Of a stretch of 64,000 nucleotides of DNA, positions 60,539 to 64,000 are shown one piece after another. Below the pieces are notes generated by a model. That model was given only the letters and a program-made list of their open reading frames with translations. It did no database searches and was not told the DNA's origin. Made by a program: the position numbers and the translations under genes. Numbering within the stretch: the stretch's first letter is position 1; the number at the start of each line of letters is the position of its first letter. The stretch spans positions 1-64,000 of the forward strand of contig NZ_JACHJP010000006.1 of the NCBI RefSeq assembly GCF_014203715.1, in the 5' to 3' direction. This stretch comes from Streptosporangium saharense (GTDB lineage Bacteria > Actinomycetota > Actinomycetes > Streptosporangiales > Streptosporangiaceae).

Positions 60539-61281
60539 CCCCCTCCCCGCGATCCCTGGCCGGGGTCGCGCTCGCGCTGGCCGGATGGCAGCTCGCGGGC
60601 ACCTTCCGGCCCGACTTCACCTCCTCGCCGACCCTGGTCGCCACCGAGCTGGTACGGCTCGCCCGCGAGGGGGACCTGCTTCCCCTGGTCGCCGGGACCG
60701 TGGCCACGCTGCTCGCGGGCTGGACGGTGGCCGTGACGCTCGGGACGCTGACCGGGTTCCTGATCGGCCGCTACCGGCTGCTCGCGGTGGCCTTCGAGCC
60801 CTACCTCGTGGCCCTGTACTCCGTGCCGCTGATCGCCATGGTGCCGTTGATGGTCATCTGGTTCGGCATCGGCGAGGGGTTCCTGCTGGCGACCGTCGTG
60901 CTGGCCACCGCGATCACGATGGTCTTCCCCGCCGCGACCGGCACCAGGGAGAGCATGCGGGCCTACGGCGAGCTGGCCCGTGCCTACCAGGTCTCCGGGC
61001 ACCGCCTCCTGCTGCGGGTCGTGCTGCCCGGCGCCCTGCCGTACGTCGTGGCGGGGCTGCGCATCAGCGTGCAGCGCGCGCTGATGGCGGTCGTCGTCGG
61101 GCAGTTCCTCGTGGGCCATCCCGGTCTCGGGACCCTGATCGGCGACGCCCGCGCCCGTCTCGACGCCGACGAGGTGTTCGCCGTCGCGCTCGTCGCGCTG
61201 GCCGTCGGCGCCCTGCTCACCACCCTGGTCGGCTGGGCCGGCCGCAGACTGTCCGCCTGGCGCCCGGAGGTGTCCACGTGA
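60535..61281 (+). CDS. ABC transporter permease (SsuC/TauC type), second
   Basis: A 248-residue inner-membrane permease from the ATG at 60535, which overlaps the preceding stop (ATGA). The EAA loop is MRAYGELARAYQVSGHRLLL. It pairs with the first permease. Confidence 0.9.
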   Translation: MTPSPRSLAGVALALAGWQLAGTFRPDFTSSPTLVATELVRLAREGDLLPLVAGTVATLLAGWTVAVTLGTLTGFLIGRYRLLAVAFEPYLVALYSVPLIAMVPLMVIWFGIGEGFLLATVVLATAITMVFPAATGTRESMRAYGELARAYQVSGHRLLLRVVLPGALPYVVAGLRISVQRALMAVVVGQFLVGHPGLGTLIGDARARLDADEVFAVALVALAVGALLTTLVGWAGRRLSAWRPEVST

Positions 61282-62057
61282 CCGCGATCGAGGTCGACGA
61301 CGTCGGCAAGTCCTACACCGGCAAGGGAGGCAAACGCACAGACGCCCTGTCCGGGATACGGCTCAGCGTCCCCTCCGGGGGATTCGTCAGCCTGCTCGGG
61401 CCGAGCGGATGCGGCAAGACGACACTGCTCAAGTGCCTCGACGGGCTGATCCCCGTCACCGAGGGAGAGATCAGGGTCGGCGGCGTCCCGATCACCGGCC
61501 CGGGACGGGACAGGGCCTTCGTCTTCCAGGACTTCCGGCTGCTGCCGTGGCGGACCGTGCTCGGCAACGTCGTCTTCCCCCTCGAAGGCGTCGTCTCCTC
61601 CAGGGCCGAACGGGAGGCGACCGCCAGGAGATACATCGAGATGGTCGGCCTGTCCGACTTCGAACGCCACCACCCGCACGAGCTGTCCGGCGGCATGCAG
61701 CAGCGGGTCGGCATCGCCAGGGCACTGGCCGTGGACCCCGACATCCTGCTGATGGACGAGCCCTTCGGCGCGCTGGACGCCCAGACCCGCGAGCTGATGC
61801 AGATCGAGCTGCTGCGCATCTGGGAGCTGACCGGCAAGACCGTCGTCTTCGTCACCCACAGCGTGGACGAGGCGCTGTTCCTGTCCCAGCGGGTCGCGGT
61901 CCTGTCCGCCAGGCCCGGCCGGATCGCCGCCGAGTTCGAGGTGCCCTTCGCCCACCCGCGCCAGGAGCACACCGTGCGCGGAGACTCCCGTTTCACCGAC
62001 CTGCGCCACGACATCTGGCGCCTGCTCAAGGGGGACACCCATGCCTTCTCCGAGTGA
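61278..62057 (+). CDS. ABC transporter ATPase (SsuB/TauB type)
   Basis: A 259-residue ATPase from the GTG at 61278, overlapping the preceding stop (GTGA). Walker A is LLGPSGCGKTTLLKCL, the Q-loop region is AFVFQDFRLLPW, the signature is LSGGMQQRVGIARAL and Walker B is ILLMDEPFGALD. The amidohydrolase gene starts inside its last 17 bases. Confidence 0.94.
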   Translation: MTAIEVDDVGKSYTGKGGKRTDALSGIRLSVPSGGFVSLLGPSGCGKTTLLKCLDGLIPVTEGEIRVGGVPITGPGRDRAFVFQDFRLLPWRTVLGNVVFPLEGVVSSRAEREATARRYIEMVGLSDFERHHPHELSGGMQQRVGIARALAVDPDILLMDEPFGALDAQTRELMQIELLRIWELTGKTVVFVTHSVDEALFLSQRVAVLSARPGRIAAEFEVPFAHPRQEHTVRGDSRFTDLRHDIWRLLKGDTHAFSE

Positions 62058-63438
62058 CCACCTGATCGTCAGGGGGGTGAGCGCGCTCACCGCCGACGAC
62101 CAGCTCGGCGACCTGGACAACACCGACATCGAGGTACGCGACGGGCAGATCGTCGCCATCGGCCCCGGCCTGGACGCGCCGGGCGCACGCGTGCTCGACG
62201 CCACCGGCATGATCGCCATCCCCGGGTTCGTGGACCCCCACTGGCACCTGTGGGGGACCCTGCTGCGCGGGGTGGTCGGCGACGGCCCCAGGAACGGCTG
62301 GTTCGCCCGCAAGGGCAGGCTCGCGCCGTACTTCACCCCCCAGGACACCCATCTCGGGGTACGACTCGCGGCGGCGGAGGGCATCGCGGCGGGCGTCACG
62401 ACCGTCCACGACTGGGCGCACAACGTGCTCGGCCCCGAGCACGCCGACGCCGACCTGCGCGCGCTGCGCGAACTCGGCCTGCGCGCCCACTACTCCTACG
62501 GCGCCCCCTCCGCGCACCCCTCGATGTCGGCAGAGGAGATGCGGCGCCTGATGGGCGACCGGGGCAAGGGCTTCGACGAGGCCATGGACTTCGCCGACGT
62601 CAGACGGCTGCGCGACGAGTACGCCGCCGACCCGCTGATCTCCGTCGGGGTGAACGTGCGCGGCCCGGCCCGCTCGGCAAGGGAGGTCTACCTCGCCGAG
62701 TTCCGCCAGGCCCGTGACCTCGGGCTGCCGCTGGCCATGCACTGCGCGGGCACCAGGGCCGAGGTCGAGCGCATCCACCAGGTCGCGCTGCTCGACGCCG
62801 ACGGGCTGCTCGGCTCCGACCTGCTGCTCGCCCACTGCCTGCACCTGCCGGAGGCGGACCTGGCCAGGGTCGCCGAGCACGGCATTCCCGTCACCGTCAG
62901 CCCGCTGTCGGAACTGCGCCTCGCCATGGGCCTGCCCCCGCTGGTCCGCCTGCGCGAGGCCGGGGTCGGGGTCAGCCTCTCCCTGGACACCACCGCCATC
63001 GCGGCCGCCGCCGACCCGTTCCAGGCGATGCGGGTCGCCCTCGGCCTGGCCAACGTCGAGGCGGGCGACGCCGAGGCGGTCACCCCGCGCGACATCCTGC
63101 GCGCCGCGACGATCGAGGGGGCACGCGCCCTGGGACTCGCCGGGACCACCGGCTCCCTCACACCCGGCAAACGCGCCGACCTCGTGCTGATCCGCACCGA
63201 CCGCCTGAACCTGGCGCCGGTCGCCGACCCCGCGGTCGCCGTCGTGCACTCGGCGCAGCCCGCGGACGTGGACACGGTCCTCGTCGACGGGCGCGTCCTC
63301 AAGAGCGGCGGACGGCTGACCGGGGTGGACGAGGCAGCTCTGGTGGCCGAGGCGGACCTGGCGCTGCGGGAGCTGTGCGCGCGGGCGGGCTTCGCGTGGC
63401 CGGGGCCGTACCGGAAGAGCGAGGGGGGAGCGGCATGA
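62041..63438 (+). CDS. Amidohydrolase (cytosine deaminase/chlorohydrolase-like)
   Basis: A 465-residue metal-dependent hydrolase. It starts at the ATG at 62041, with AAGGGGGA in front inside the ATPase gene. The metal motif is GFVDPHWHLWG with His67 and His69 in the H-x-H pair; most relatives have D-x-H-x-H there, and this DPHWH form fits. LAMHCAG and LLAHCLHL supply further ligands, and LSLDTTAIA the late catalytic Asp. The C-terminus TPGKRADLVLI is typical of the AtzA/TrzN/cytosine deaminase group. It probably deaminates or hydrolyses the compound imported by the transporter. Confidence 0.87.
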   Translation: MPSPSDHLIVRGVSALTADDQLGDLDNTDIEVRDGQIVAIGPGLDAPGARVLDATGMIAIPGFVDPHWHLWGTLLRGVVGDGPRNGWFARKGRLAPYFTPQDTHLGVRLAAAEGIAAGVTTVHDWAHNVLGPEHADADLRALRELGLRAHYSYGAPSAHPSMSAEEMRRLMGDRGKGFDEAMDFADVRRLRDEYAADPLISVGVNVRGPARSAREVYLAEFRQARDLGLPLAMHCAGTRAEVERIHQVALLDADGLLGSDLLLAHCLHLPEADLARVAEHGIPVTVSPLSELRLAMGLPPLVRLREAGVGVSLSLDTTAIAAAADPFQAMRVALGLANVEAGDAEAVTPRDILRAATIEGARALGLAGTTGSLTPGKRADLVLIRTDRLNLAPVADPAVAVVHSAQPADVDTVLVDGRVLKSGGRLTGVDEAALVAEADLALRELCARAGFAWPGPYRKSEGGAA

Positions 63439-64000
63439 CCGTCAGGGTGAAGGCGGGCGCGGTGGAGATCGTCGCGCTGCGGGACGGGGAGCACCCGCTG
63501 AACCGGGAGTGGCACTTCCCCGACGTGCCCGCCGAGGCGTGGGAGGGACAGGACGAGCGGCCGCTCGGCTTCGGCGGCTATCTGGTGCTGGCCGACTCCA
63601 AGGTCGTCCTCGTGGACACCGGCTGGGGACCCTACCTCGGGCCGCCCGGCGGGCTGAACGCGCCGCCCGCCCTGCTGACCGAGCTGGCCGAGGCGGGCGT
63701 CACCCCCGACGACGTCGATCTGGTGGTCTTCACCCACCTGCACCCCGACCACGTCGGCTGGAACCTCATCCTGGAGGAGCCGGTGCGCCCCCGCTTCGGC
63801 AACGCCAGATACCTGGTGCCGCGCGCCGACTGGGAGCACTACCGCGCCCTGGAGCAGAAGCACCCCAACATCGTCCAGCAGGCAATGCCCCTCGACGACC
63901 TGGGCGTGCTCGAACTCATCGACGACGGGCACCGGGTCACCCCCTCGCTGCGGGCCGTCGCGCTGCCCGGCCACACGCCGGGACACACCGGCTACGTGGT
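63435..64000 (+). CDS. Metallo-beta-lactamase-fold hydrolase, 3' end outside window
   Basis: The ATG at 63435 overlaps the amidohydrolase stop (ATGA). The visible 188 residues contain the zinc motif THLHPDHVGWN (H-x-H-x-D-H, His101, His103, Asp105, His106) and ALPGHTPGHTGY, where a further zinc ligand lies. It resembles lactonase-like and other small-molecule MBL hydrolases. As last gene of the operon so far, it may act on the amidohydrolase product. The 3' end and the rest of the operon are not in the window. Confidence 0.87.
   Translation, partial: MTVRVKAGAVEIVALRDGEHPLNREWHFPDVPAEAWEGQDERPLGFGGYLVLADSKVVLVDTGWGPYLGPPGGLNAPPALLTELAEAGVTPDDVDLVVFTHLHPDHVGWNLILEEPVRPRFGNARYLVPRADWEHYRALEQKHPNIVQQAMPLDDLGVLELIDDGHRVTPSLRAVALPGHTPGHTGYV

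Overview
The window is GC-rich actinobacterial chromosome. Evidence includes a 5S rRNA end, frequent GTG starts, many apparently leaderless genes, a PknB-like kinase with a transmembrane segment, a SARP/BTAD regulator, a type II glutamine synthetase and an actinobacterial GH46 chitosanase. Overall style fits the Streptosporangiales (Streptosporangium/Nonomuraea-like), but that placement is an inference. I see no phage, insertion sequence, CRISPR array, tRNA or biosynthetic megasynthase. It looks like core-to-accessory chromosome with many regulator-plus-target pairs.

Layout. 0-2 kb: the 3' end of 5S rRNA with two terminators, then a secreted phosphodiester glycosidase-like protein. 2-10 kb: cupin and PucR regulator, a giant soluble hybrid histidine kinase with an exact 276-bp repeat array, then TetR and HxlR regulators with an imine-reductase-like enzyme. 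10-22 kb: an amine/semialdehyde catabolic neighbourhood (class III aminotransferase plus CoA-acylating methylmalonate-semialdehyde dehydrogenase, orphan PotD-like binding protein, saccharopine-dehydrogenase-like enzyme, GABA aminotransferase divergent from a PucR regulator, TetR, aldehyde dehydrogenase). 22-30 kb: the MEP isoprenoid genes dxr and ispG directly adjacent, with no site-2 protease between them, then acetyltransferases, RidA and a secreted tripeptidyl-peptidase-like hydrolase. 29.6-34.5 kb: a HipA-like kinase/DUF3037 pair and two cell-surface proteins (a membrane-anchored trypsin-like protease and a CHAP amidase). 34.5-43 kb: TetR with two operators facing a quinone oxidoreductase, a receptor-type Ser/Thr kinase, a beta-lactamase-like esterase, a BluB-GntR fusion, and a membrane-spanning SARP regulator with an outside NBR1-type domain.

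43-50 kb: a TrmB regulator, a response-regulator/thioredoxin-reductase-like fusion and a cyclic-nucleotide-domain histidine kinase form a probable signalling operon; glnII and a MerR regulator follow. 50-57 kb: an aminosugar module of sugar ABC binding protein and two permeases (no ATPase), chitosanase, TetR and a NagZ-type GH3 hexosaminidase. 57-64 kb: a DUF2252 protein, then a tightly overlapped operon of nitrate/sulfonate/taurine-type ABC transporter, amidohydrolase and metallo-beta-lactamase-fold hydrolase, cut by the window end.

The strongest candidates for undescribed biology are the kinase/flavoprotein-response-regulator module (43.9-47.9 kb), the ABC-amidohydrolase-MBL operon (58.7-64 kb), the membrane SARP with an NBR1-like domain, the BluB-GntR fusion, and the HipA-like/DUF3037 pair with its 22-bp-phased repeats. 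All functions are read from sequence features and recalled family knowledge; no database search was run.
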